DNA from: Apiospora phragmitis
Taxonomy: Eukaryota; Ascomycota; Sordariomycetes; Amphisphaeriales; Apiosporaceae
Reading direction: 5' to 3'
DNA: 64,000 nt
NCBI GenBank assembly: GCA_038363925.1
Contig: JAQQWL010000006.1
Span: 1,344,501 to 1,408,500 of the forward strand
The notes under the pieces were generated by a model. It had not been told where the DNA came from and ran no database searches. It was given only the letters and a program-made list of their open reading frames with translations. The position numbers and the translations under genes were made by a program. Shown piece by piece: positions 33,175 to 43,642 of the stretch; within the stretch, counting starts at the first letter, position 1; every line of letters starts with the position of its first letter.

Positions 33175-36100
33175 TCACACCATTTCCTGGCCGATTTGGT
33201 TAAACTCGTGCCGCCACTCGTTGATATTCTCAACCTTCTTGAAGCGGTCCTCATTGCCTCACTATCGACATAGACGCTGTCCCCAAGCGTCAGTGTGCCG
33301 CGGCCAACAAAGTTGGTATCTGTTTCCAACTTCTTGACATTGAAGGTCTCGTAATCAGACCGGCCCGGATCCTTCCAAACGCTGACCTTGAACATCGCAC
33401 CGGGGCGGAAGAAGAACTGGGATCCTCACGCGGATCCACTTCGGGTCTCCGAGTTCACCACCCTGGCAGCGGTGTGTAGTCTCGGCGATCTGTCTTCCTC
33501 GTAAATCTGCGCCTGGATCTCGTTGCAGTCCTCGGGGTTCTTCGGTTGTCCCCTAGGACGGGTTATTGCCTCCTTGTATGGGTCGCTTTCCGAAGCAGAA
33601 AACCCGTTCTTCACGCCATTTACCGGTTCTCCGACTCCGTCACTCACTTGAAACTTCGTTCCCTGATTCGCTATCGTCTTCACGTCCACATTATAGCTGT
33701 CGTGGGCTACGATGGCGCCATTGTTGCTACCGATTTCACTGTTCGGCGGAAATGGTTGCATCGGCTCTTCACGAACATTCTCGATGAGCAGAATCAGATT
33801 CTTCTCCCAGATAGTACTCTCCACCTCCTGATAGAAATCGAGTTCGCAGCGGCCCGCCGACAGCTGCGTGTTGGGCGCGCGAACAATGACGTGGTCAATG
33901 TTGGCTTCGCTTGCTGGGGTTTGTGTCAGTTGCCAGTTACACCCCCACACGGCTTGGATAATACCAGCAGGAACGAGACTTACCAGTACCATAGAGATAG
34001 AATGGCATATAAGTATCTGGATACTTCTCGAGGCGCCACTTGGAGTTCAATGGCCGACTCACAACCTTCGCCTCCAAGGACACGTCTACGTCTTGGATAA
34101 TGATGCCGCTATTCAGTTTATCAGTGGCCTGCTTGCAAAGCACTTGTATCCCACTCAATAGGATCAAGGAGGGGGACGTACGACGCCTTTGTCATGATAT
34201 GTGCCTGGAACTTGCCGCTGCACTCAACCACGTCCTTGAGCATGACCTTATGCTTAGTAACAAGGATCAGAGGTTCCGTCGGGTTCGCCTGCTTCATGCC
34301 ATCGTACTTGGCTTTGGCAGTCGCATCGAAGCTAGCCGACACAATGAGCTGCTGGCGATAGTTTGCCACATGGAACATGGGCAAGTGGATCAGGTAGATC
34401 TTCCCCATTCCTTGTATGAGGAACTTGTGGATAACCGACGCCATTTTGTTGCTCTGGAGTACAATCTGCGCGGTATTTATTGTCAGCTGGTTCTAACTAA
34501 AACTTCACAGCTGGCAAAGGTGAGTAGCAAACCTCGGTCTCCTTTTTGACAACACCATAGAAGGTTTCGGCATTGGTCCTTTCGATGATTTCACGTCGGA
34601 TGCGTGCCTTCTCTGCCTGAACTTTCGCTTCGGTTGTGTGCTCGCTCCGTTCCGATGGGAGCATGTTGAAGGGTACGCAGGTGAAAGGGCTTTGTGCGTT
34701 CGTCAGGGCAGCCCATTCTGCCGACAACTGTGTGTCGCCGTGGTCAACGTCAGCAGTCAAAGGAAAGTTATCTAGCAGAGGAATCGGACCGTACCCTTGT
34801 GCAAGTCCATGTGACCTCTCCCAAGAGAGCTCCATAACCCTCTGGGTGGAGGCCAATGGTCTTGTTAGCAAGCCACGTCGACATGGCCGCCGCGCCGGGC
34901 TTACTTCCCTCGACGCCATAGATCCCGATACTCGTGACAGAGCCACGCGACAAATAAGGCGCCTCCCAAGTGACCAGAAAGTGCATGCGCCCATCACGAT
35001 AGCAAAGCCCGCTAGCCGGGTAAGGGGTGTAACCGGCGATGTGAGGGTCCACGGTGATGGAGTCGGCGAAACTCTCTTCACAAGATACTCGAGTCAGCCA
35101 GCTAAATCATCCAGGCATTACAGCGAATGGCTTTCTCACCTTCCGTCGAGCCCATAATTCCCACAACCGCCAGCACCGGCTGCTTCTCTTCCAGATTGTG
35201 CCGCAATCTCTTGTCAAGCTCCCCCAAGTCGAGGCGCGCCCCCAGGTCCACAGTGATTCCTACCACGTTGTCGGAGCCCAGGCCACAGATAGCTACCGCG
35301 GTGCCCGGTTTTAGTGCCTGGTGCAATGGAATTGGTACGGGACAGCCTAATAAACTCACCAGCTCCTTTGGGCCAAGAGTAGTGTCTGGTGTTTGGTAGT
35401 ATATACTGGCACGGCTTCGTTAAGCCCAACTCCCGCTCTAAGTCGTCCTTCCCTGTAAACTGGATGGTGAGTTTATTCATCATCTCTGACAGGAATACGT
35501 TGGACACGCCGTGCTCTTGGTAGAGCCCGTCTGGAAGGTCGAGAATGTCGGATGGCTTCAGGTTCAGCAGCTCCCAGTTCGACATATGGGCGAAAAGCTT
35601 GCGCTCTCCCTTGCAAGTCTCGACATAGAAGTCTTCGGAGAGGAAGTTGAGTTTCTGGTTTGGATCAAAGGCTTTGCGGAGTGCAAGTGGGTCGAACTTC
35701 AAGTTCCGGGCTTTGGTATATATGGTAAGTCTTCAAATGTAAGATGTTAGGCGTATCTGTGTTGAGTACATACCGACCCTACATGATGAAGTTTCTAGTA
35801 AGTACATGTTATTGGCTTTCGTCATGGAGCTTAGCAACTTACCAAATGGACTCTAGGTTGGCCACTGTTCCATCGCAGGTCACATGACCCCATGCTGTAG
35901 GACCCTCGGTGTTGCCGCTCTGCGTGTTGTATCCAAAGAGCTCACACAGTTGCTCTCCGACTTCAATTTCTGCCACGGTCGATACGGGGCTAGCTTCAAG
36001 GGCGACGTTGTTGGGATTGTACAACATGGTCATAAAGTAGCCCAGCAGAGATGTCATACTCATGTCGGTGCACCTGGAAATCCGTCAGCAACTTGTGCGT

Positions 36101-36563
36101 GCGTGGTACGGTATAATAGGTTGACAAACATGTGAGCCTGATAGCGAGGAGACCAGAACGGAATGCTGGCTCTGGCAATGATGTTGGATGCTTTTCGTAC
36201 TGCATTCTTTAGTTTATCTTTGGACCGAATAAAAGCCTCCGTCTGCTGCGTCTCTTTGCTGATGAATTTCTATATTGCATGACTTTGTTGGTCCCACGCA
36301 AAGGCATGATATTATGGAGCTTGTTTGATTATACACACCCCATCACCCGGGAAATACGCATGTCGAGCCCTCTCGAGCTCTTCCAAGATAGCGTGGATAT
36401 TCTCCTTGAAGTAGTCCAGGTTCTCGGCCTGAGGCCCAATGAAGTATGATGAGATGATCTGGTGGGACTTGTCTTCATGAGTGGCCGTTGTGTTGTAAAC
36501 GGTATTCTCGGGTCTGTCCTGAGAACTGACAGCCTCGCTATGAGCCTCCTTCTTGGATATCAT
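33175..36563 (-). pseudogene. PLP-dependent group II decarboxylase (MfnA/tyrosine-decarboxylase-like), catalytically defective and frame-broken
   Basis: Eleven exons fit by phase: 36563-36339, 36269-36130, 36073-35843, a 5-nt exon 35778-35774, 35710-35360, 35292-35140, 35075-34795, 34727-34533, 34465-34182, 34108-33984 and 33913-33175. The decarboxylase fold is clear: LGYFMTMLYNPNNVALEASPV, GHVTCDGTVANLESIW, NLKFDPLALRKAF, TRHYSWPKGA, VVGIMGSTEE, SITVDPH.AGYTPYPASGLCYR, YGVEGSKPGAAAMSTWL. Two catalytic parts are missing. The segment that normally follows GSTEE and carries the His-x-Asp-Ala-Ala-Trp site is absent, and the PLP lysine after DPH is Ile (codon 35038-35040). A C-terminal extension of about 250 residues holds three frame breaks (about 33490, 33420 and 33230). 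It could be a non-enzymatic paralogue, but pseudogene is more likely. Confidence 0.7.
35774..35778 (-). other. Predicted 5-nt microexon (GGTCG on the minus strand)
   Basis: Flanked by CATGTAG before it and GTATGT after it. Inclusion turns ...ESI-W / ..RNLKF into ESIWVARNLKF in frame, matching the family pattern. Without it no GT-AG combination that I found keeps the frame. Confidence 0.45.
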
Positions 36564-37509
36564 GATGAACTGGCAGTAGAGAGACTAGGTGAGCAGCTAA
36601 CAATGTGCGTTATAGTGGTAGGGCATTGGTGAACTTAGGTGTCTTTGAATATAAGTGAGTCTCTGTGATGTTGCGGCCCCTTGTTGGAAAGGAAAACGGG
36701 GGAAAAAAAGAAAGAAAAGAAAAGGAGAACAGAAAACAGAGACTGATGACTGCTGCTACGATCAGTACAGCTGCCGTGCCGATCGAGTTCGGTGTAAAAT
36801 TTAGATCGACTTCCACGGATTGTGTATTCTAACAACGAAGAAAGTATGACGCTATGCAGTAGTTAACCCGCGGACTGTGCCCCTGAGTGTGGTAAACCAC
36901 GGATTCTAGATGATGTTCTATCGGTTCCTCTGCCGTTGTACATGACCCGTACCGAGTACATGTTTCATGACGGATGTGTTCCATAAGGGGGTAGGTACGG
37001 TTAGTTGCGTTCTACAACTATTGACTGTATGAGGCGGCTGGCTAGGACAGCTTGTGGTACCACAGCGGTAATTAGGTGGCTCTTATTGGCAAAGACTGAC
37101 TACCAGTCTCTTCTCTCCTACATCGGCCAACCCAGAGTCCTCCGAGGTGTGCGTAAGCTGCTTATGGTGTCAGCACGGTACCTAGTGTTCATACCGGTCG
37201 AGGAGACTACAATTCAGGACGTAAACCAGTCTCCAGAAACGGAAAAGTCCCTCTGCACCAAGACCTACCGTTCATTGGCCGCCCACTTCTTTGAGATCGT
37301 ATGACTTACGTACCGATGCGGACCAAATCGTATCCGATTTGCTTGCTAATGTACCTTGGTTGACTTTTACGTCTTCTCTTGCAACTTATTATCTTCAAAG
37401 AACGCCATTTTCTTGTCCTTTTGGGTTGAAATCACCAAGACTCGCCATTTGGAGACGGTTGGGGGTGGAGTAACGCTCTGTTTCGTCAGTAGAGCAGAGA
37501 AACTACACG
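36564..37509. other. Divergent intergenic region with purine tract
   Basis: About 950 bp between the divergent decarboxylase and SDR genes. A long purine-rich tract (about 36686-36752, runs of G and A) lies near the decarboxylase start. No gene seen. Confidence 0.45.
36686..36752. repeat. Polypurine (GA-rich) tract
   Basis: Nearly uninterrupted A/G on the + strand, including GGGGGAAAAAAAG and several AAAGAAAAG units. Low-complexity promoter-type DNA. Confidence 0.7.
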
Positions 37510-38562
37510 ATGCTGAGTACTGTTTTCACGCTACTAGGCCTTGCCTGGACCTCTTCTTTTCTACTGGGAGCTGTAAAGCTGGTCAAGCTGTATCTAGTGA
37601 CGCCGTCAAATCTTCACCGCTACGTATACAGCAGTGGCGGCGGTGGAGGCGACAGTAGCGCCAGAGACCAGAGAAAAGAGATACAGAAGGACCCGTGGGC
37701 CGTCGTGACCGGCGCCTCAGACGGCATCGGGCGCTTCCTGGCCCAGGAGCTCGCCGCCGCGGGTTTCAACGTCGTCCTGCACGGCCGCAACACCACAAAG
37801 CTCGAAAAGGTCCAGGCGGAGCTGCAGAGGGCGCACCCCGCGCGGTCGTTCCGCCTGCTGGAGGCGGACGCGGGCCTCGCCGCTGACTCTGGTGGTGATA
37901 ACGACGAAGGGGCCCAACAGCTGGGCCTTGACGTGACGGCCATGGTGAGAAACGAGCTGGAGGTTCTGCACATCACCGGCCTGGTCAACAACGTCGGCGG
38001 TGGCAACAGGAACCCGCTCATGGGCGACTTCCTCGAGTACTCGCCCCGCCAGAACACCGAGGCCGTCAGCAAAGAGTCACTCTTCGCGATTCACCTGACG
38101 CACGCCTTGTTGCCCCGATTCCGGAAGAACCGCGGCGGTGTCGCTCTCGTCATCAGCGTGGGGTCCATGGCCGACGTAGGCATGCCGCTCACAGCGACAT
38201 ACTCGGCGTCCAAGGCGTTCAACAAGACGCTGCTCGAGACTTTAGCGCTCGAGGACCGGCTCGCCCGGATGGAAGGTAGTAGAGAAGGAGGCGAGGTCGA
38301 AATCATGTACGTCCGGCTCGGCGACGTGACGGAAGTCTCGTGGCGCCGCGGCCCCGCGTCGCTGCTCATGCCCGACGCCCGCACGGCAGCGCGCGCGATC
38401 CTGGCCCGCGTCGGGTGCGGGCGGAGCGTCGTGACGGCGCACTGGGCGCACGAGCTCTTCCGGCTGGCATTCGCGGGTCTGCTGGCTTCGCTGCGGGAGA
38501 AGCTTCTGCTGTCGATCATGAGAGGCTGGCGGGCGGAGCAGGTAACGGGTTCTTTTAAGTGA
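37510..38562 (+). CDS. Short-chain dehydrogenase/reductase, membrane-anchored (hydroxysteroid/3-ketoacyl reductase type)
   Basis: Single exon, 350 residues. An N-terminal hydrophobic helix (STVFTLLGLAWTSSFLLGA) precedes the Rossmann fold, as in the 17-beta-HSD12/Ifa38 group. Motifs are TGASDGIG (cofactor), LHGRN (an Arg that favours NADP), LVNNVGGG (NNAG variant), LVISVGSMAD (catalytic Ser) and YSASKAFNK (catalytic Tyr and Lys). Gly-rich and acidic insertions (SSGGGGGDSS at about 41-50; DSGGDNDEGAQQ at about 127-140) are unusual. The likely role is reduction of a keto group on a lipid or secondary metabolite at the ER. It is the first of three codirectional redox/transport genes up to 43.2 kb. 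Confidence 0.85.
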   Translation: MLSTVFTLLGLAWTSSFLLGAVKLVKLYLVTPSNLHRYVYSSGGGGGDSSARDQRKEIQKDPWAVVTGASDGIGRFLAQELAAAGFNVVLHGRNTTKLEKVQAELQRAHPARSFRLLEADAGLAADSGGDNDEGAQQLGLDVTAMVRNELEVLHITGLVNNVGGGNRNPLMGDFLEYSPRQNTEAVSKESLFAIHLTHALLPRFRKNRGGVALVISVGSMADVGMPLTATYSASKAFNKTLLETLALEDRLARMEGSREGGEVEIMYVRLGDVTEVSWRRGPASLLMPDARTAARAILARVGCGRSVVTAHWAHELFRLAFAGLLASLREKLLLSIMRGWRAEQVTGSFK

Positions 38563-39317
38563 TTCTCTTGCACTCCACAGCCGGAGATTCAATGTCTCAG
38601 GAGGGAAAAATCAAGGATAAGTGTTCGTTCCATGGCGAACCATGTATGGAGGAGGGAAATAGGCTAGATCTTTAGAGCTACAATTGCCTGCCAAGACACA
38701 CGAGCAATCCCTAACTCAACCTGGCTGTAGTATTTTTGGATCATCTCGAATAGACAACAGTATCGAGTGCCAATACAAGCACGTAGCCAAGCTATAAGGG
38801 TTGAATTATAGTAGCCAAACTCTTTGGCATGTCTTATTTGCTCCCTTACACACGACCGGAAGCTAACGGAGCTCTTCCGCCGGAAGCACTGCGGAAGCGG
38901 TTGTCGGGGTGGACCCGAACCCGATCAAGGTCCCAGGCATCTTGATTGGCATAATCTGGGGCACGAACTTGGAATGCGGAGGTGGTGGGTACGCAAGCAG
39001 TAATGCCATAGGCATTATAGCATGTACTTGTCAGGGTCTTATCTACTGTAGGCATAGGACTTCCGATTCTAGAGATCGGCCCCCTGTCTCAATGGGGATG
39101 GGCGTGCCCAGCGCCACTATCGGGATCATACATGCCGGCATATCGGAATTCCCATGTCTAAAACAGAGAGGCATGATAGGATAATGAGGCGGTCGAAAGC
39201 TAAGATAAAGCTTTTGGCTACGCCGGTCTCATTGAGTTGACATGCTCGAGGGTTTTGATGAAACTCACGGTGTAGTCTCTGGTTCGTTCCTGGAACGATT
39301 CTACTCGACTTGCCATC
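38563..39317. other. Intergenic region
   Basis: About 750 bp between codirectional SDR and MFS genes. No gene recognised. Contains the porter promoter. Confidence 0.4.
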
Positions 39318-41122
39318 ATGGGCCTTCTTTCGCTATGGAAGTCCAGCGACCTGGGCAAAGAGCTAACACTGCCTCTGGTTGCCATCAGCGGCTACTCGGG
39401 CCTGACCGGCGCCGGGTTCGGCTGGGACAACTGCTACTGGTCTGGGTTCCTGGGCATGGCGCAGTTCGCCAAAGACTTCGGCGTTTTCGACAGCGCCACG
39501 GGCACCTACTCGATCCCCGCATCTTGGCAGTCGGCGGGCAGCGGTGCCCCGATGGCCGGCATCGCGATCGGGTGTCTGCTCGCAGGGTTCGTCGGGCACA
39601 AGTACGGCCGCGTCAAAACCTTTCTACTGGCGGCTGCGATTGCTATCGTGGGCATCCTGATCCAAGTGACCGCGATAAGGAAGTTCTGGCAACTCATGGC
39701 AGGCCGCATCATCAACAGTGTCAGTATGAGGCTGGTCTGCAAGTAAGTTGGCAACGATGCTCACTGCTGGCTTTTGGCGAGTGACTGATATAGTACGGGC
39801 TCTAGTGTCGTTCCTACCTATCAGAGTGAAGTAGCGCCAGCCAAGATTCGAGGATCGCTGATCAACATATATCAGTTCTGTAAGTTGGCAACCAGTTTAG
39901 CCTAAGAAATTTGGCTCCTGACCCCTGGCATGCAGGGCAGCTTGTTGGCGCTACCATGGCAGCTGTCTCGAACTGTGGCTTCAAGGACCGAACAGATCAA
40001 TGGGCGTATCGCGTCACCATCATCCTCCAGTTCATTATCCCCGCCGTCCTCATCGTCGGAGGCATCTTCCTGCCCGAGTCGCCACGGTGGCTCGTCGGCC
40101 AGCAACGCAACGAGGAGGCCCGAAAGGTGCTACACTTCCTCCGACGCGGGACTCCCGGGGCGTTCATCGATGAGGAGCTAGCACTGCTCGTGGCGGCAGA
40201 AGAGCAGGATCTGGAATTATACGCGCACTCATCGTGGGTCGACACCTTCACCGGTACTAACCTGCGCCGCACCGCGATATCGGCTGGCGTGCAATGCCTT
40301 CAGCAGGCGCAAGGCAACTCCTTTATCATACAATATGCCGTCGTATTCCTGCAGTCGATCGGTGTCCAGGACAGCTTTGAGGCCCTCATTCTGCTCTACT
40401 TTGTCAATTGCGTTGCGTCAAGCATGGCCTTCTACTTCGTCGACAAGATCGGTCGACGCCCTCTCATGGTGGGGGGAGCCTGTATCATGGCAGCGTGCAT
40501 GTTCATTCTGGCTGGGCTCACCGGGTTCCAACAGGAGAGCCTCGGCGCCCAGAAGGGCGCTCTGGCATGTCTTTTCATTTGGCAGTTTGTTCAAGCCATC
40601 GCATGGGCTTCATGGTATGCGGCCAGACCCCGACCCAGCCATGCCCCTAACCTGGAGGGCCCAAAAAAAGAACCAAACTGGTGTTAACTTTTCTATAGTG
40701 TTTGGATCGTCTGCGCCGAAGTGCCGAACCTCGCCGTCCGTGAGAAGACCGTCACGACTGCTACGTTCAGCGGCTTCTCGGTCGGCGTGCTGGTCACTTT
40801 CGTCAGCCCCTACATGCAAAACACAGGGTACGGCAACCTCCAGGGCAAGATCGGCTTCGTCTGGGGCACCGGGTCCCTAATCGCGGCGATGTGGGCCTTC
40901 TTCGTCCTGCCGGAGCTCAAGGGTCGCACGCTGGAGGAGCTCGACGAGATGTTCCAGAAGCGCGTCGGCGTGTTCGCCTTCGGCAAATACCAGACCACCG
41001 GCGCCGGGACCCAACTCCGGGTCGTCGAAGCCCTAGCGGTTGACTTGGGCGAGAATGCGAAAACAGTGGCGGAGGTTACTGAGGAGGGATTGGGCGCCAA
41101 GAAAGCTTTATACGCAGAGTAG
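39318..41122 (+). CDS. MFS sugar/quinate-type transporter (533 aa)
   Basis: Exons 39318-39742, 39806-39879, 39936-40614 and 40699-41122. Splicing is fixed by CNVVPTYQSEVAPAKIRGS across intron 1, IYQFWQLVGA across intron 2 and AIAWASCVWIVCAEVP across intron 3. Twelve hydrophobic segments are expected. Sugar-porter signatures are present: GHKYGR (loop 2-3), the VPTYQSE-type PETRIG-region motif, PESPRWLVGQ (end of the first half), DKIGRRPLM (loop 8-9) and PELKGRTLEELDEMF (C-terminus). The likely substrate is a hexose, polyol or quinate; it cannot be read from sequence. Plasma membrane. It is intact although the P450 next to it is broken. Confidence 0.9.
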
Positions 41123-41445
41123 ACGACTCGATATAAGCAATTACGTCCTAGGACACGGTTTGGACGAGTAAGTAGTTTTGATATTATTGTATTAAAGCAT
41201 ATCCCTGTTTAGTCGGGAATATTCATTTTAAAGGGCAAATTTTATTGGTTAATGGCATCCCTTCTCCCCGGTTATTGATTAGGTACTTACCCACCTGTAG
41301 TTTTGAAGACAGTTGCATCCCTCGAATCTCATTCTCATTTCACAGTCAGCTAGCTCTATGTTGGAGATCTATTCCCAGTTCGGTCGCTACTCACTAGACT
41401 ATACTTCGAAAGTCATTGACGTGACATCCAGAGGTGAGCGGCGCG
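41123..41445. promoter_or_regulatory. Intergenic spacer / P450 promoter
   Basis: 323 bp between the porter stop and the P450 start. AT-rich; no gene seen. Confidence 0.35.
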
Positions 41446-43185
41446 ATGGCGACCTCTCCGCTCTTTGTCAATGTTTGCATTGGCACGCTCTTAGCTGTCG
41501 TTGCCATGCAAGCGGTAGCTTTTCTGGCGGACACATGGAAAAGAGAAGTCTCATGAAGAGACTCGGCGAGCAAGGCAAGGTGAGCCAAACCATTCAAAAG
41601 TTGGCCGCTAAGGTTGAAATATCTACTTGCGCGGAAATCTGATTTTTTGCCACCAGCCAATGCCGCCCTTCAATATAGTCATGGGCCATCTCCTGGAAGC
41701 GAAAGCCGCCGTGGACGTGTTGCTCCCGGAGGCCCATAGCGTCTACATCCTGAACCGGCTGGCGACCAAGTACGCACCCCACGGCGCGTATTACGTCGAC
41801 TTCACCCCCATGGCCTGGCCCATGCTGGTCGTGACGGATCCGCACCTGGCCACGCAGGTGGTCGAGCACCCATCGTGGGCGCCTACAAGCCCGAAGAGCT
41901 CTACGCCTGGTTCCACCCCATCACCAACGGCCAGTCGCTGTTCACGCAGAACGGCGCCGCGTGGAAGCACGACCGGAACTACTTTCTGCCCTTCTTCAGC
42001 AACCAGAACCTCGACGCGTCGATGCCCTTTGTCGTCGGCCAGATGGCCATCTTCCGCGATATGCTCCGGGAGAAGGCCGGCAAGGGTGATAATAGCGGCA
42101 GTGACATGTTCGTCCTCGAACCGCTTGTTCTTTCCATGATGAACGATATCATCGGCAAGTTGGTCCTCAATGCCGACCTGGGCACACAGCACGGCTCTCA
42201 CCCGCTGGCCAAAACCATGCTACGACAACTGCAGCTCAAGTTCGCCGTCAACAATCCGTTGGACAATCTGGGCAAGCTGAATCCTCTAAAACTTTTCAAC
42301 CTATGGAACAACAGCCGCATGCTTGACGACCAAATCAAGTCACAGATCGATACAAGACTGCAGGTCTGGCGCTCGGAGAAGTCGCAAGACGAGCAGAATG
42401 ACTTCAAGTCTTTGTTGGACGTCGCGCTGGATACGTACTTCGGACGAGACGGCGCTTCCTCGCCCCGGGATGGCGTCAGTTCCACTTTCTCGAAAACGCT
42501 ATGTTCCCAGATGCGCAAGTTCTTCTTTGCCGGCTACGACTCGACGGCATCAACCATGGCTTACTGCTGCTACACCGTCTGGAAGCACCCAGAGGTCCCC
42601 AAGAAGATGCACGCAGAGCACGACCAAGTCTTCGGAAGCCGTGTCGACTCTGCCATGGATACCATCAGCGAGAACCCGGCCATTCTGAACTCACTCCCCT
42701 ATACCACGGCTGCCATCAAGGAGACGATGCGGCTGTTCCCCGCCGCCAACGGCATCCGTCACGGCCACCGCGACCTCTTCTTGCGCGACGAGCAAGGCAA
42801 CGAGTTCCCGACCGAGGGATGCTCCGTCCAGATGCTGCACTACGCGATCCAGCGCAACCCGAAAGTGTGGGCACGGCCCCTGGATTTCCTGCCGGAGCGG
42901 TTCCTAGTGGAGCCCGGGCACGAGCTGTATCTGGCCAAGGGCGCCTGGAGGCCGTTCGAGTACGGCCCGCGCCTGTGTACGGGCCAGCAGCTCGTCATGA
43001 AGGAGGTGAAGACGTTCCTGGTCCTCCTGGCCCGCGAGTTCGACATCGAGGAATGCTACAGCGAAATGGACGGGGACAGGAAGATGGATCTGACACATGT
43101 AGATTTCGAGAAGGCGCACTTGGTCGAAGCAGGAGCCGCACATCCACGAGCAAACTTCCCGTGCAGGGTATCATTCAGCGGATAA
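41446..43185 (+). CDS. Cytochrome P450 monooxygenase, two 1-nt frame breaks
   Basis: Exon 1 is 41446-41579, intron GTGAGC...CCAG, exon 2 from 41657. The N-terminus (FVNVCIGTLLAVVAMQAVAFLADTW) is an ER anchor. One base is missing at about 41550 (VLMKRLGEQGK is one base off; restoring it also makes the intron phase 0). One G is missing at about 41874 (HPSVGAYKPEELYAWF). After that the frame is intact: FFAGYDSTASTMAYC (I-helix, AGxDST), AAIKETMRLFP (ExxR), FLPERF and PFEYGPRLCTGQQL (heme-thiolate loop, Cys codon 42976-42978). The substrate is unknown; the sequence resembles P450s of fungal secondary or lipid metabolism. The gene lies between a sugar porter and an aldo-keto reductase. Confidence 0.85.
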
Positions 43186-43642
43186 CAGGCTTCCACGTCC
43201 ACTTGATCTAATATGCCAATAACAACAATGCCATATCTTAGCTTGGCTCTCTCGGTACTATTGATTCTTTTCTATATCTGGGAGGTGAACGAGGACTTTC
43301 ACCCATTCATATATATGGTCAAGGTCAGTGGGTATTCAACCACTAATTGCTTAGGTTTTGTGGCGAGAAGACAGAGCCTAGCCAAAGCGAGTATAGGTTT
43401 TACTACGCTCAGAGGACAACCAACTATCGCTCCGCCACTGCCTCTAAGGCAGTACAGTACAGAAGATCCCCAACACTAAGGCTAGGATTAGGGGTTGAAA
43501 TGACGCTCGAACAGACGTGCCCACGAGAAGACTAATGAGCGCAATGTGCGTTCAAAGATTTGATGATTCACTGAATTTGGCAATTCACACACGCCTATCC
43601 ATGCCATTTAGCCACAACAGGTTGATTAATCAAAGGGGCCGC
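43186..43642. other. Convergent spacer between P450 and aldo-keto reductase
   Basis: About 460 bp. A short frame at 43213-43479 begins with one hydrophobic stretch (TMPYLSLALSVLLILFYIW) but lacks support as a gene. Confidence 0.4.

Noticed and set aside
33078..33395. Separate small gene starting MFKVSVWKDPGRSDYE
   Set aside because: It continues the C-terminal extension of the PLP decarboxylase in another frame, so it is part of that broken gene.
8257..43185. Programmed ribosomal frameshifting as the explanation of the breaks
   Set aside because: The breaks lack a shared slippery heptamer or following structure, occur up to three times in one gene, and sit at different motifs; random base loss fits better.
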